Positions 48,292-56,767 of a stretch of 64,000 bases of DNA are shown here, in pieces. The position numbers were made by a program, and so were the translations under genes. The notes below the pieces were generated by a model. It was given only the letters and a program-made list of their open reading frames with translations, was not told where the DNA came from and did not search any database. The DNA comes from JACMPA01 sp035564115 (GTDB taxonomy: Bacteria; Patescibacteriota; Saccharimonadia; Saccharimonadales; UBA4665), in assembly GCA_035564115.1 (NCBI GenBank), contig DATMTN010000012.1, positions 27,535 through 91,534 of the forward strand, in the 5' to 3' direction. Numbering within the stretch: position 1 is the first letter of the stretch; each line of letters starts with the position of its first letter.

Positions 48292-49740
48292 ATGATTACT
48301 GACGAACTCCGTAAGCAATATAAAGTGACAATCGGTATTGAGTGTCATGTGCAGTTCAAGACGAAGACGAAGCTCTTTAGTGCTGCCGATAATGATGCCC
48401 GCGAAGCAGCACCAAATACTCTGGTAAGCCACATTGATATGGGCCTGCCCGGTGCTTTGCCGGTACTGAACGCCGAAGCAGTGGAACTGGCCTGTCGAGC
48501 GGCTTTTGCCCTGGGTACGACGCCCCAGAAGTTTAGTAAGTTTGATCGCAAGCACTACTTTTATCCAGACTTGCCGATGGGCTATCAGATTACCCAGTAT
48601 GATCAGCCAATCATTCTCGGTGGTGAAATTGCTATCGAAGTTGCCGGTGAGCCCAAGCTTATTCATATCACCCGCGCCCACATGGAAGCCGATGCCGGTA
48701 AATCGACTCACCCTGCCGGCAAGGATTACAGTTTGGTTGACCTCAATCGCGCCGGTACGCCGCTGCTCGAGATCGTCAGTGAGCCGGAAATGCACAGCGC
48801 AGCCGACGCCAAAGCCTATGCCAAGGAACTTTACCTGCGCATGAAGTATGCTGACGTGTCGTATGCGAACCTCTACTACGGAAACATGCGCTTCGACGTG
48901 AACGTGAGCGTGAGCAAGACGGATGAGATGGGTACGCGTACTGAAACCAAAAACCTGAACTCTTTCCGCAGCGTCGAGAAAGCCGTGCTCTATGAAGTTG
49001 ATCGTCAGATTGAGGAGCTCGAAAAGGGCAACGCGATCGTCCAGGAAACTCGTGGGTGGGACGATGCTAAGCAGAAGACCATTAGTCAGCGTACCAAGGA
49101 AAATGCTGACGACTACCGGTATATGCCGGACCCCGACCTGCCGCCAATCGTCCTGGATGACGAATTTATCAATAAGATTAAAGCCGAAATGCCCGCTGTT
49201 CCTGATGACTATCGCAAGATTCTCGCCGATATCGGTGTAGACGCTAAAACTGCCAGCGATATTATTGCCGTGCCAGAGACTGCTATGACCGTCAAACGCG
49301 TCTACGAGACTGCAGATGCGTCACATGCCAAGCGCGTCGCTTTCTGGCTGTTACAACCGCAATCCGATGACGAGGACTCTACTGAAGACACGGCAGAGGT
49401 GGTAAATGTCGACGCGCAGTTGATTAAGCTATCGCAGATGGTGGCCGATAACAAGCTCAGCTCCACTGCCGCCAAAGAGGTACTTGCAGAAGTGCTCAAG
49501 ACTGGTGCCGATCCTGAGCAGGTTGCCGAAGACAAGAACCTTGTCCAGGTATCCGATGAAGGTGCCATCATTGCCATCGTTGACCAAGTCCTGACCGACA
49601 ATGCACAGGCTGCCGAAGACGTGAAGAATGGCGAGATGAAAGCCATTGGTTTCCTGGTCGGCCAAGTTATGAAGGCTAGCCAAGGCAAGGCCAACCCAGC
49701 CATGGCCCAGCAACTTATCAAAAAACAATTGGGGGTATAG
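48292..49740 (+). CDS. gatB: Asp-tRNA(Asn)/Glu-tRNA(Gln) amidotransferase subunit B
   Basis: 482 aa. Activates the tRNA-bound Glu or Asp and transfers ammonia from GatA. IGIECHVQFKTKTKLFSAA, PGALPVLNAEAVELACRAAF, KHYFYPDLPMGYQITQYDQP, MEADAGKSTH and DLNRAGTPLLEIVSEPEM are all conserved, and the C-terminal tail helical domain (about 400-482) is present. No gap to the preceding gene; galU follows after 2 nt. Confidence 0.97.
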   Translation: MITDELRKQYKVTIGIECHVQFKTKTKLFSAADNDAREAAPNTLVSHIDMGLPGALPVLNAEAVELACRAAFALGTTPQKFSKFDRKHYFYPDLPMGYQITQYDQPIILGGEIAIEVAGEPKLIHITRAHMEADAGKSTHPAGKDYSLVDLNRAGTPLLEIVSEPEMHSAADAKAYAKELYLRMKYADVSYANLYYGNMRFDVNVSVSKTDEMGTRTETKNLNSFRSVEKAVLYEVDRQIEELEKGNAIVQETRGWDDAKQKTISQRTKENADDYRYMPDPDLPPIVLDDEFINKIKAEMPAVPDDYRKILADIGVDAKTASDIIAVPETAMTVKRVYETADASHAKRVAFWLLQPQSDDEDSTEDTAEVVNVDAQLIKLSQMVADNKLSSTAAKEVLAEVLKTGADPEQVAEDKNLVQVSDEGAIIAIVDQVLTDNAQAAEDVKNGEMKAIGFLVGQVMKASQGKANPAMAQQLIKKQLGV

Positions 49741-49742
49741 TC

Positions 49743-50645
49743 ATGAATAGGCCAAAAGTTACTAAAGCCGTCATCGCCGCCGCCGGTTTTGGTACACGCT
49801 TTTTGCCGCAGACCAAGGCCATGCCGAAGGAAATGCTGCCAATTGTCGATAAGCCAATCATCCAGTATATCGTCGAAGATCTGGTGGCGGCGGGTATTCA
49901 GGATATCATCATCGTGGGGAGTAGCAACAAGCGGTCGATAGAGGATCACTTCGATACCCCAAGTGAAGACTTACTCGTAAATTTGCGCGCCGGTGGGGCA
50001 AAAAAACAACCATATATTGATGAGATCAATGATGTGGCCAATCTGGCTAACTTTATCTATGTTCGCCAAAAAGGCCCCTACGGCACCGGTACGCCCATCC
50101 TAAATGTCGCTCACCTCCTTGGCAATGAGCCGTTTATTTACGCTTTTGCCGATGACTTGACGATTGGGAAACCCCAGAATATCTTTCAGCAAATGATTGC
50201 CTGTTACGAAGAGTTTGGTGGTCACGTGTTACCCTCGGTGCGTCTCAGTGATCCAAAAGCATATGATATGTACGGAGTGCTTGGCGGCGAGGCAGTACGC
50301 GATGACGTGCTGAAGGTGACGGATATTGTCGAGAAACCTGGTGCCGACAAGGCACCGTCTAACTTTGCGGCTGTGACGGGCTACCTGTTCTTGCCCAGCG
50401 TCATCCCCTATGTGGAAGCGGCGGCGGGCACCATTGAAGAAGGTACCGAATTCTATGTCACGACCAAGGTGATTGATCCGATGTTGGCGGACGGTGAGGA
50501 GTTCTACGGCTTTGAGATCAAGGGTGATCGTTATGACACCGGTGACAAGCTTGAGTATGTGAAAACTGTGGTTGATTTCGCGCTGCAGCGAGAGGATATC
50601 GGGCCAGCATTACGTGATCATTTGCAGCAGAAACTCGCAGAGTAA
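49743..50645 (+). CDS. galU: UTP--glucose-1-phosphate uridylyltransferase
   Basis: 300 aa nucleotidyltransferase making UDP-glucose. N-terminal AAGFGTRFLPQTKAMPKEML with the nucleotide loop, then DKPIIQYIVEDLVAAGIQD, FIYAFADDLTIG with the metal Asp, VTDIVEKPGADKAPSNFAAV and IKGDRYDTGDKLEYVKTV. Full length. UDP-glucose could feed the GtrB-like transferase at 1487 (inference). Transcribed with the gat operon. Confidence 0.94.
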   Translation: MNRPKVTKAVIAAAGFGTRFLPQTKAMPKEMLPIVDKPIIQYIVEDLVAAGIQDIIIVGSSNKRSIEDHFDTPSEDLLVNLRAGGAKKQPYIDEINDVANLANFIYVRQKGPYGTGTPILNVAHLLGNEPFIYAFADDLTIGKPQNIFQQMIACYEEFGGHVLPSVRLSDPKAYDMYGVLGGEAVRDDVLKVTDIVEKPGADKAPSNFAAVTGYLFLPSVIPYVEAAAGTIEEGTEFYVTTKVIDPMLADGEEFYGFEIKGDRYDTGDKLEYVKTVVDFALQREDIGPALRDHLQQKLAE

Positions 50646-50690
50646 GAATCCTAACTTGCAGGGGTAGCGGAGCGGTGTCATACTAAGTGT

Positions 50691-50948
50691 ATGAATACAG
50701 CTGAACAAATCCTCGTCATTATTACGTCGTCACTGCTAGCGATCAGTCTGCTCCTAAGTATCGTGGTACTTATAGTTGTGCTCAGACTGGTTGCGACCAT
50801 CAAGCGAATTGCCGCCAAGGGTGAGCAGGTTATAGATTCGGCGGAGGCTGCTGCTGAGACGTTTGCTCGCGCAGCGGGTCCCCTCGGCGTGCTGAAGTCT
50901 ATTGTGAATATTGTCGACTCTGTAAATAAGCACAAGAGGGGGAAGTAG
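50691..50948 (+). CDS. Small single-helix membrane protein
   Basis: 85 aa. One long helix (ILVIITSSLLAISLLLSIVV and onward) and a helical Ala/Lys/Glu-rich tail (KGEQVIDSAEAAAETFARA). A CATACT hexamer preceded by TGT ends 6 nt before the ATG. It lies 2 nt upstream of the YtxH-like gene, as commonly seen for pairs of small envelope-stress-type proteins. No function known. Confidence 0.7.
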   Translation: MNTAEQILVIITSSLLAISLLLSIVVLIVVLRLVATIKRIAAKGEQVIDSAEAAAETFARAAGPLGVLKSIVNIVDSVNKHKRGK

Positions 50949-50950
50949 TT

Positions 50951-51358
50951 ATGAGTAAAGATAACGTGGCCAAGAAATTTGCAATCGGAGCCGCAGTTGC
51001 TGCCGCTGCCGGCTACCTAGCTGGCCTACTAACTGCACCAAAAGCTGGTAAGGATACCCGCCAAGGGATCAAAGACAATGCTGCTAAGGGTGTAGCTGAG
51101 GCAGAGAAGCAGCTCCAAAACGTCCAGGATGAGCTCAAGAACGCCCTCGACGAAGCGTCTGCCAAGGGTGAAAAGCTCAGCAAAAAGGCCAAGGACGAGC
51201 TGCAAGACTTGGTTGCCAAAGCCGGTGAAGCCAAGGACAAAGTCACAGAAGTTGCCAAAGCGCTGAAGAATGGTGCAGCCGAGGACAAAGAGCTGCAACG
51301 AGCACTCGATGACGCCAAGAAGGCTCTACAGCACCTCCGAGCTTACATGTCCAAGTAG
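50951..51358 (+). CDS. YtxH-domain protein
   Basis: 135 aa. FAIGAAVAAAAGYLAGLLTA is the short hydrophobic YtxH segment, followed by PKAGKDTRQGIKDNAAKGV and a long Lys/Glu/Ala coiled coil to the end. Family members are general-stress proteins of unknown role. It likely forms a unit with the single-helix protein 2 nt upstream. Confidence 0.8.
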   Translation: MSKDNVAKKFAIGAAVAAAAGYLAGLLTAPKAGKDTRQGIKDNAAKGVAEAEKQLQNVQDELKNALDEASAKGEKLSKKAKDELQDLVAKAGEAKDKVTEVAKALKNGAAEDKELQRALDDAKKALQHLRAYMSK

Positions 51359-51390
51359 CTCGACGTAAAAACTACCTGGTTTTACACCGT

Positions 51391-51415
51391 TTATACCCCA
51401 TATATGGGGTATAAT
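51391..51415 (+). promoter_or_regulatory. 24-bp perfect palindrome overlapping the dnaE -10
   Basis: Two 12-bp arms, TTATACCCCATA and its exact complement TATGGGGTATAA (51391-51414), overlap the -10 TATAAT (51410-51415) of dnaE. A protein bound here would block the promoter. TACCCC-N6-GGGGTA resembles CsoR-type operators, but that is only a resemblance. Confidence 0.65.
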
Positions 51416-51442
51416 TATAAGTGAACGAGAGGGTAACGACTG

Positions 51443-54400
51443 GTGCCAGGTAGCATGTCTAAAACAGCGCTTCAGGCGAGTGATTATGTGCACCTGCACA
51501 ATCACACGCAGTACAGTTTGCTCGACGGCTTAACCAAGCTGCCGGCGTTGATTGATTTTGTCAAAACATCCGGCATGGAAGCAGTTGCCATGACCGACCA
51601 CGGCACACTGTCCGGTACGGTTGAATTCTACAAAGAAGCCACCGGGAACGGTGTGAAGCCCATCATCGGTATGGAAACCTATGTCGCGGCGCGCACACTG
51701 CACGACAAAGACCCCGGCAAAGACAAGCCCAACTTCCACCTCATCCTGCTGGCCATGAATGACCAGGGTTATCGCAACCTGATGCGACTAAGCACCATTG
51801 GTAACCTGCAGGGTTTTTACTACAAACCCCGTATCGATCACGAGGTACTCGAGAAGTACAACGAAGGTCTGATCGTCGTCAGTGGCTGTATTGGTGGCGA
51901 AGTCGGTGACGCCATGCGTCAAGGCCAGTATGACCAAGCGCGTGATATCGCGAGTTGGTACAAAAAGGTCTTTGGTGATCGTTACTACATCGAGGTGCAG
52001 GATCACGGGCACGCTGACCACCCCAGCAAATGGGACGAGCAGGTACGGGTCAACGAGCAGCTGATAAAGCTAGCCGAAGAGCTTGATCTGCCCTGTGTCG
52101 TAACCTGTGATGCCCACTATTTGCGGCACGCTGACCAGGAAGCCCACGAAATCCTACTCTGTGTGCAGACGGGCTCCTTTATGAGTGACGAGAAGCGCAT
52201 GAGCCTGAAAGATTTTGAGCTGCATGTTACCGAGCCGAGTGAAGTTATCGCCCGGTGGGGCAAGGAACACCCTGACTTCATAACTAATACTCGAACAATT
52301 GCTGATCGTTGTAAGGTGACACTGGAGCTGGGCAAGATTCTGATTCCAAAATTCCCTGTGCCGAAGGGCGAAGATGAAAAGTCGTACCTAGATAAACTGG
52401 TATGGAGCGGTTTGGCCTGGCGCTACGGTGGGGTAGACGAAGAAGTCGCCGCTACATTAGACATCGAAGCAGCCCGCAAAACATTGCCAAAGCATATTAT
52501 TGAGCGGGCCGACTATGAACTGAGCGTTATCGACCAGATGGGTTTCAACGGCTACTTCCTGATTATTTCCGACTTTATTAACTGGGGTAAAAATCAAGGA
52601 ATCGTCTTTGGACCTGGTCGTGGCTCGGCAGCCGGTTCCATCATCTCGTACTCCCTCAAAGTAACCGAGCTTGACCCAATGAAATACGACCTCCTCTTCG
52701 AGCGCTTCCTGAACCCTGACCGTATCTCCATGCCCGATGTGGACATCGATATCCAGGATACTCGTCGCAACGAAGTGATCCAGTACTGTGTTGAGAAGTA
52801 TGGTACTGAGCGGGTAGCAAACATTGTGACCTTCGGCCGCATGGCGGCTCGTAATGCCGTCCGTGACGTCTCACGGGTACTACAAGTGCCGTATGCTGAG
52901 GCAGATCGCTGGGCCAAGATGATTCCAGCGCCAGTCCAGGGCAATCACATCCCGTTGGCGACATCACTCGAACGCGATGCTGATCTAAAACGCGAGTATG
53001 AAACCAACGAAAATGCCAAACGGGTATTCGACCTGGCTGTGCAGATGGAAGGTACGATCCGCAGCCATGGTGTGCACGCTGCTGGCGTCGTGATCGCGCC
53101 AACGGATATTGTCAACTATGCACCACTCGAAATGGCGCAGAAAGGTGTGGTGGCGACGCAGTATGCCATGGGCCCGGTCGAAGAGCTGGGACTGCTTAAG
53201 ATGGATTTCTTGGGCCTGTCTAACTTGACGATTATCAAGAACGCCCTGCGTATCATTAAACGTGTTTACGACACGGACATCGATATCAACAATGTGCCAC
53301 TCGATGATGAACAGACGTATCAACTATTGCAACGGGGCGATACAACGGGTGTGTTCCAGATTGAATCTGCTGGCATGAAGCGCTATCTAAAAGAATTGAA
53401 ACCAACGGTGTTCGAGGACATCGTGGCTATGGTGGCGTTGTATCGGCCGGGTCCGATGCAGTTTATCGACGACTTTATCGCTCGCAAACATGGCGAGAAG
53501 CGGATCACCTACATGCATCCAAAAATGAAGGGCGCGCTGGAGACAACATACGGCGTGTTGGTGTATCAAGAACAGGTGATGCAGATTTCGAAAGACCTGT
53601 CGGGCTTTACCGGTGGCCAAGCCGATACTCTGCGCAAAGCGATCGGCAAGAAAAAAATTGACGTGATGCAGAAGATGAAGCAAGAATTCATCGATGGTGC
53701 TATTAAGGAGTCTAATGCAGATCGACCGACCATGGAGAAGTTCTGGAAGCAGCTCGAAGATTTCGCGGCCTACTGTTTCAATAAGTCACATGCCGCTTGC
53801 TATGGGCTGATTGCGTACCAGACGGCGTATCTGAAGGCGCATTATCCAGCGGCTTTCATGGCGGCACTCATGACCAGTGACTATGACGATACAGATCGTT
53901 TGGCGATTGAGATTACGGAGTGTCAGCACATGGGTATTAAAGTACTGCCACCGGATGTCAATGAATCGTTCGTTGAATTCGCTGTTGTACCAAATCCAGA
54001 CAATCCCGACGACCGCAAAGCACCAATTCGTTTCGGTATGTCGGCTATCAAGAACGTGGGTACTGGGGCAGTTGAAGAGATCCTCCGGGCTCGTCACGAA
54101 GCGCCGTTTGAAACTCTAGAAGATTTCCTGAGCAAGGTCAGTACACGCATTGCCAACCGCAAAGCACTGGAAAGTCTGGTGAAGGCCGGAGCTTTCGATA
54201 GGTTCGGTGACCGTAGTACGCTTTTGCACAATCTGGACGTTATGCTGGCCTATGGGTCACGTTTACAAAAGCAGCTCAGTAGTGGCCAAGTAGATTTGTT
54301 TGGCAACCAAGAAGACACTGTTGTGCGGGCACAGTTAACACTCGAAGCTCCCGTGGAACGTTTCGACACCCATCAGGCACTGCTCTGGGAACGGGAACTC

Positions 54401-55099
54401 CTGGGTCTATATCTGAGCCAGCATCCACTTGAACTCTTCGAAAAATTCCTCGAAGAACAGACAATTGCCATCAATACACTTAAACGGGAACATGATGGCC
54501 GGGCGGTGACAATTGGCGGTGCTATCACCGATGTTCGTGAGATTACGACTAAGAACGGACAGAAAATGGCGTTTGTGAAGCTCGAGGATCGCTTCGGTGA
54601 AATTGAGATTATCCTATTCCCAGGCAGTTTCCAGCAGACGCTCGGGCTCTGGGAGCGCGATAAGGTTGTGCTGGTGCGTGGCAAAGTGAATGCTAAAGAC
54701 CGCGAGGGCAACATCAGCTCCGATGTGAAGGTCATGGTTGATGACGCGCGCGAGATTACAAGCGAGCAAGCAACAGCGTACCAGACGACGGGCAAGAAAA
54801 AGAAAACGCCGAGTGCGAATAAGAAAGTAACCGTAAAGAAAACCGTGCCAAAGGATGAAGAAGTAAGCGCGGCTGACCCACGTCTTTATATTCGCCTCAA
54901 GACCAGCGAAAATGCTGAATTACTGCAGTCGCTTAAGCAAATGCTCGACGGCAACCAAGGGGGTACTGAAGTAGTTCTCGTACTCGGGGATGCTGATGCG
55001 CGCCAAGCCGTGAAATTGCCAGAGGGCGTGCAATCTGATGAACAGGTACTCGCAGACCTACGCGAACTGGTTGGCGCCGAGAACGTGAAGTTGCACTAG
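51443..55099 (+). CDS. dnaE: DNA polymerase III alpha subunit
   Basis: 1218 aa replicative polymerase, DnaE type. The PHP domain has intact metal-type motifs (VHLHNHTQYSLLDGL, AMTDHGTLSGTVEFY, CDAHYLRHADQEAH). The palm catalytic Asp residues are in PDVDIDIQDTRR at about 430, with GRGSAAGSIISY before it. Fingers, HhH and a C-terminal OB domain (VTIGGAITDVREITTKNGQK) follow, then a Lys-rich linker and a small domain. GTG at 51443 is chosen by the GAGAGGG RBS; ATG at 51455 is an alternative. Own promoter with a palindromic operator-like site. Confidence 0.96.
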   Translation: MPGSMSKTALQASDYVHLHNHTQYSLLDGLTKLPALIDFVKTSGMEAVAMTDHGTLSGTVEFYKEATGNGVKPIIGMETYVAARTLHDKDPGKDKPNFHLILLAMNDQGYRNLMRLSTIGNLQGFYYKPRIDHEVLEKYNEGLIVVSGCIGGEVGDAMRQGQYDQARDIASWYKKVFGDRYYIEVQDHGHADHPSKWDEQVRVNEQLIKLAEELDLPCVVTCDAHYLRHADQEAHEILLCVQTGSFMSDEKRMSLKDFELHVTEPSEVIARWGKEHPDFITNTRTIADRCKVTLELGKILIPKFPVPKGEDEKSYLDKLVWSGLAWRYGGVDEEVAATLDIEAARKTLPKHIIERADYELSVIDQMGFNGYFLIISDFINWGKNQGIVFGPGRGSAAGSIISYSLKVTELDPMKYDLLFERFLNPDRISMPDVDIDIQDTRRNEVIQYCVEKYGTERVANIVTFGRMAARNAVRDVSRVLQVPYAEADRWAKMIPAPVQGNHIPLATSLERDADLKREYETNENAKRVFDLAVQMEGTIRSHGVHAAGVVIAPTDIVNYAPLEMAQKGVVATQYAMGPVEELGLLKMDFLGLSNLTIIKNALRIIKRVYDTDIDINNVPLDDEQTYQLLQRGDTTGVFQIESAGMKRYLKELKPTVFEDIVAMVALYRPGPMQFIDDFIARKHGEKRITYMHPKMKGALETTYGVLVYQEQVMQISKDLSGFTGGQADTLRKAIGKKKIDVMQKMKQEFIDGAIKESNADRPTMEKFWKQLEDFAAYCFNKSHAACYGLIAYQTAYLKAHYPAAFMAALMTSDYDDTDRLAIEITECQHMGIKVLPPDVNESFVEFAVVPNPDNPDDRKAPIRFGMSAIKNVGTGAVEEILRARHEAPFETLEDFLSKVSTRIANRKALESLVKAGAFDRFGDRSTLLHNLDVMLAYGSRLQKQLSSGQVDLFGNQEDTVVRAQLTLEAPVERFDTHQALLWERELLGLYLSQHPLELFEKFLEEQTIAINTLKREHDGRAVTIGGAITDVREITTKNGQKMAFVKLEDRFGEIEIILFPGSFQQTLGLWERDKVVLVRGKVNAKDREGNISSDVKVMVDDAREITSEQATAYQTTGKKKKTPSANKKVTVKKTVPKDEEVSAADPRLYIRLKTSENAELLQSLKQMLDGNQGGTEVVLVLGDADARQAVKLPEGVQSDEQVLADLRELVGAENVKLH

Positions 55100-56163
55100 C
55101 GAATAACGCCAGCTGAGTGGCTGAGCACGACTGCAAGGACGGCCAGTGCGACGAAAAGCATATCGAGCAGTGGGTGATGCAAGATGAGTTGTTCACCTCG
55201 CTTGATGACTTTATGCCAGGCAATGCCGTGACGCAGCAGGAATAGCGCAATCGCGCCAGTACCAATGAGTGCCACAGCTAAACCGCTCCATGGGGCTTTA
55301 CCGGCGGTTAAGAGTTGGGTTCGACTGACATGTTGTTGTTCGGGCTCCTGGACATTCTTCAGCTGAGTATTCGAGGGGACAACAATGTCGGTTGAATTGG
55401 CGGGATTAGAGTTAGGGGTTGGAGTGGGGTCGCTGGCTTGTGTGGGCTGGGTGTCTGCGCCTCCCGAGCCACTGGCAGCACTCCCACCAGATGACTGCTG
55501 GGTCGCTGTTTGAGTCGGGGCCGGGGTAGAAGGCGCTGGCGGCGGAGCTGCAGCAGCTGGCGCTGGCGTGCTCGCTGGTGAAGCGTACATAGCAACGACA
55601 AGTGTCTCGGGCCCGGTACCTTGATAGTTAGCGATATTAATGTATCCAAAACCGACTTCGGTGTAACCACCATTAAGGATATTCGCCCGGTGTTCGGGAC
55701 TGTTCATCCAGCCAGTTAAGGTATCGGCAGCAGTGTCGAAGCCGTACGCTAAGTTCTCGCCGGCTAACTGGTAGTTATACCCGGCGGCCGTGATAAAGGT
55801 CCAGGGGGTCTGCCCATCGGGCGTATTGTGTGACCAGTAATCACGGGCTGCCATGTCGTTCGCTTTGCTCTGCGCAGCATTATCCAGCAGACTGTTTAGC
55901 CCCAGTGCGGCCTCGCCGTTGCCAATACGCTGTTGGTTGGTATCGTCCAGTAACTCCTGGATGCTCATATCAGTTGCATATCCTAGTACCGAACCATGCC
56001 CTGGCAGCCAGCTGACATTACTGAGCAATATGCCGGCAATCACGATGCCGACAATAGGCAAGTAGGGCCAGTACGGTTTGTGGTACGTCTTGCTGTGCCG
56101 GTGGTGTCGACCGGTGTTTTTCTTGTGATGGGCGGGTGGTTTGAGCGGAGCTACAAGTGTCAT
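55096..56163 (-). CDS. Secreted CAP-domain protein (SCP/YkwD-like)
   Basis: 355 aa. An N-terminal basic region and helix (YLPIVGIVIAGILLSNVSWL) lead to a CAP domain (about 80-200: LLDNAAQSKANDMAARDYWS, HNTPDGQTPW, AGENLAYGFDTAADTLTGWM, NSPEHRANILNGGYTEVGFG). A Pro/Ala/Thr/Ser-rich linker and a C-terminal helix pair (LAVALIGTGAIALFLLRHG and LLDMLFVALAVLAVVLSHSA) follow. Both ends are membrane-bound, with the CAP domain outside. CAP proteins of bacteria are poorly understood. Convergent with dnaE, overlapping 4 nt. Confidence 0.87.
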   Translation of the reverse strand: MTLVAPLKPPAHHKKNTGRHHRHSKTYHKPYWPYLPIVGIVIAGILLSNVSWLPGHGSVLGYATDMSIQELLDDTNQQRIGNGEAALGLNSLLDNAAQSKANDMAARDYWSHNTPDGQTPWTFITAAGYNYQLAGENLAYGFDTAADTLTGWMNSPEHRANILNGGYTEVGFGYINIANYQGTGPETLVVAMYASPASTPAPAAAAPPPAPSTPAPTQTATQQSSGGSAASGSGGADTQPTQASDPTPTPNSNPANSTDIVVPSNTQLKNVQEPEQQHVSRTQLLTAGKAPWSGLAVALIGTGAIALFLLRHGIAWHKVIKRGEQLILHHPLLDMLFVALAVLAVVLSHSAGVIR

Positions 56164-56211
56164 ATGGGTTGTTTGTTTTTGCTAATTTTAACTAATTATA
56201 CCATAAGCAGG

Positions 56212-56706
56212 TCAGGAGAAGCGACAATGATAGAGCGCCATGGCAGCGGCTTGCACGACATTGAAGGATTCTTTCTTACCGAACATCGGAATCTCGACGC
56301 TGGTATCACAAAGCTCTAATACTTCGGGCTCAACTCCTTCAACTTCCCGGCCCACCAGAAGGGCAATTTTGTCTGGGACCTGGAACGTCGCCAACGGTAC
56401 GGAGGTCGCGGACTGTTCAACGGCAACGATACTGAAACCATCGCTCTGTAAGTCGGCAATCGTTTTGAAGACATCTGCCTCATGCTGCCAGGGAATCAGC
56501 GTCTCGGCATCGAGGGCAGTTTTATGAATTTGTTGGTCAAGCTTGCGGGCAATGTGGGGCAGACGGTCGTCGTTGGGGGCGAGCGGATAGGGAGTATAGC
56601 CGGTCATGTATAGTTTGCTAACTCCAAGTCCCTCGGCGGTTCGCAGCAGCGAACCAATATTATGGGTGCTGCGCAGATTGTGGGCGATCAGAATAATGTT
56701 TCGCAT
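56212..56706 (-). CDS. SpoU/TrmH-family RNA methyltransferase
   Basis: 164 aa SPOUT methyltransferase. Motif 1 HNLRSTHNIGSLLRTAEGLG, motif 2 VALLVGREVEGVEPEVLEL and motif 3 VEIPMFGKKESFNVVQAAAM are all present, forming the knotted SAM site. It uses SAM made by MetK; targets are 2'-O-ribose in tRNA or rRNA. No extra RNA-binding domain, so it is a minimal version. ATG at 56706 is 6 nt after TATAGT (minus strand). Confidence 0.92.
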   Translation of the reverse strand: MRNIILIAHNLRSTHNIGSLLRTAEGLGVSKLYMTGYTPYPLAPNDDRLPHIARKLDQQIHKTALDAETLIPWQHEADVFKTIADLQSDGFSIVAVEQSATSVPLATFQVPDKIALLVGREVEGVEPEVLELCDTSVEIPMFGKKESFNVVQAAAMALYHCRFS

Positions 56707-56712
56707 ACACCT

Positions 56713-56718
56713 ACTATA
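56713..56718 (-). promoter_or_regulatory. -10 of the SpoU gene (leaderless)
   Basis: TATAGT on the minus strand, 6 nt before the ATG at 56706. Confidence 0.6.
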
Positions 56719-56754
56719 CCGGCACCAGCGTAGACAGGCATACTGCTCATGCTT

Positions 56755-56760
56755 TATGAT
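56755..56760 (+). promoter_or_regulatory. -10 of the pilB-like gene (leaderless)
   Basis: TATGAT, 7 nt before the ATG at 56768. Confidence 0.5.
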
Positions 56761-56767
56761 AGGGGAT

